Shown here: piece after piece, positions 4,821 through 5,659 of the stretch
Layout of the letters: every line of letters begins with the position of its first letter
Numbering within the stretch: the first letter of the stretch is position 1
Assembly: GCA_938041705.1 (NCBI GenBank)
Contig: CALISP010000206.1
Span: 1-5,659 of the forward strand
Source of the DNA: an uncultured Cocleimonas sp.
GTDB lineage: Bacteria; Pseudomonadota; Gammaproteobacteria; Thiotrichales; Thiotrichaceae
Reading direction: 5' to 3'
Length of the DNA: 5,659 nt
Made by a program: the position numbers and the translations under genes
The notes under the pieces: model-generated
The model's input: only the letters and a program-made list of their open reading frames with translations
Databases searched by the model: none
Told to the model about the DNA's origin: nothing

Positions 4821-4882
4821 TATATTTTCCTCTTAATTTACTTTAAAACTTGTGTAACTTAGTTTGTATTATTTAATTCAAA

Positions 4883-4914
4883 AACACAAACGGCGCACCA
4901 AAGGTACGCCGTTT
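4883..4914 (-). terminator. Intrinsic terminator after aceA
   Basis: AAACGGCG (4888-4895) pairs with CGCCGTTT (4907-4914). After one C-A mismatch, ACC (4897-4899) pairs with GGT (4903-4905) around an AAA loop. On the minus strand the stem runs into TTTGTGTTTTT (4880-4890), a T-rich tail. It lies 43 nt downstream of the aceA stop and ahead of the RraA-like gene. A small TAGCT/AGCTA hairpin (4936-4949) precedes it. Confidence 0.85.
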
Positions 4915-4956
4915 ATTGATCTAACAAAATGAAATTAGCTGTTTAGCTATTATTAA

Positions 4957-5659
4957 TTACGAGAATTGATTCATTGTGTTGTCTTCACCGGCAGCTTTAA
5001 GTGCAGCGTCGCCAGAGAAGTATTCTTTGTGATCGTCACCCATATCTGAACCAGACATGTTTTGGTGCTTAACACATGCAATTCCTTCACGAATTTCTTT
5101 ACGCTGTACGCCAGCAACATAACCCAGCATACCTTGGTCACCAAAGTATTCTTTAGCAAGATTGTCAGTAGACAATGCAGCTGTGTGGTAAGTCGGTAGA
5201 GTAATTAGGTGGTGGAATATTCCAGCTTCACGTGCACCATCAGCTTGGAAAGTGCGGATTTTCTCATCAGCTGTTACGGCTAGATCTGTTCCGTCATAAT
5301 CAACGCTCATTAGCTCGTCACGGTTGTAAGCAGACATGTCAGTACCAGCTTCTGCCATTGCATCAAATACTTGCTGACGGAAGTTTAATGTCCAGTTGAA
5401 TGATGGGCTGTTGTTGTAAACAAGTTTCGCGTTCGGTACTACTTCACGTACTGCATTTACCATGCCGCCAATCTGTGCCACGTGTGGCTTCTCAGTTTCG
5501 ATCCAGATCATGTCTGCGCCGTTTTGTAGAGACGTAATACAATCAAGTACACAACGCGCTTCACCTGTACCAGATTTAAACTGGAATAGGTTAGAAGGTA
5601 AACGCTTAGGACGCATTAGCTTGCCTTCTTGTTTGATTACAAGATCGCCATTAGCCATG
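4957..5659 (-). CDS. aceA: Isocitrate lyase, C-terminal part (5' end outside window)
   Basis: Isocitrate lyase splits isocitrate into glyoxylate and succinate, the first step of the glyoxylate shunt, needed for growth on acetate or fatty acids. About 234 codons are present; the frame continues past the right edge. The ATG at 5656-5658 is internal, not a start, because the sequence begins in the middle of the enzyme. Visible family marks are MIWIETEKPHV (fragment residues 50-60, E. coli counterpart MWFETSTPDL), KLVYNNSPSFNW (78-89, counterpart LAYNCSPSFNW), LITLPTYHTAALS (151-163) and the C-terminus ending NTMNQFS. The KKCGH catalytic loop should lie upstream, outside the window. The long C-terminal region with MGDDHKEYF suggests the approximately 530-residue AceA type of Pseudomonas and Acinetobacter relatives rather than the 434-residue E. 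coli type. Confidence 0.93.
   Translation of the reverse strand, partial: MANGDLVIKQEGKLMRPKRLPSNLFQFKSGTGEARCVLDCITSLQNGADMIWIETEKPHVAQIGGMVNAVREVVPNAKLVYNNSPSFNWTLNFRQQVFDAMAEAGTDMSAYNRDELMSVDYDGTDLAVTADEKIRTFQADGAREAGIFHHLITLPTYHTAALSTDNLAKEYFGDQGMLGYVAGVQRKEIREGIACVKHQNMSGSDMGDDHKEYFSGDAALKAAGEDNTMNQFS

Overview
This AT-rich window looks chromosomal and gammaproteobacterial. The reasons are the large single-chain PurL, the RlpA-type lipoprotein, an isocitrate lyase of the long AceA type with an 'NTMNQF'-like C-terminus, and an adjacent RraA-like protein. No genus can be named from the sequence alone. Conserved housekeeping genes sit at both ends (purL at the left, rraA and aceA at the right). 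The middle holds small accessory genes with long, dyad-rich, very AT-rich spacers.

Layout, left to right. Positions 1-195 (-) encode the first 65 residues of PurL, the purine-biosynthesis FGAR amidotransferase. Positions 477-1098 (+) hold two small, related KTSC-domain-like proteins; the second uses a TTG start just after a perfect 10-bp inverted repeat. Positions 1240-1641 (-) encode a minimal RlpA-like lipoprotein (lipobox plus double-psi beta-barrel, no SPOR domain). Positions 1913-2548 (+) encode a LysE/RhtB-type exporter and 2698-3036 (+) an EmrE-type small multidrug transporter. Positions 3043-4092 (-) encode an exported protein with two thioredoxin-like domains (CPYC and CDDC), ending 6 nt from the transporter in convergent orientation. 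Positions 4314-4820 (-) encode an RraA-like protein that carries the D-x20-R-D metal-site motif. Positions 4957-5659 (-) are the C-terminal part of isocitrate lyase, followed by a strong hairpin terminator at 4888-4914.

Functional links: aceA (glyoxylate shunt) and the RraA-like protein (possible oxaloacetate decarboxylase or 2-oxoacid aldolase) are neighbours on one strand but are separated by the terminator, so they are probably transcribed separately. The two exporters share strand and a G-rich upstream motif (GGGTGTC preceded by TAAAAG), and each copy is preceded by a complementary GACA segment. This hints at shared control of efflux. The spacer between the RlpA gene and the LysE gene is the most structured non-coding stretch: it has alternating AAGAC/GTCTT segments overlapping the predicted rlpA -35 box, then a 13-bp AT-rich stem. 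No RNA gene, CRISPR array, transposase or integrase is visible. The most notable observations are the shared G-rich motif, the multi-dyad leader, the tandem KTSC-like pair and the metal-site-bearing RraA homologue. None of them amounts to a demonstrated new system.
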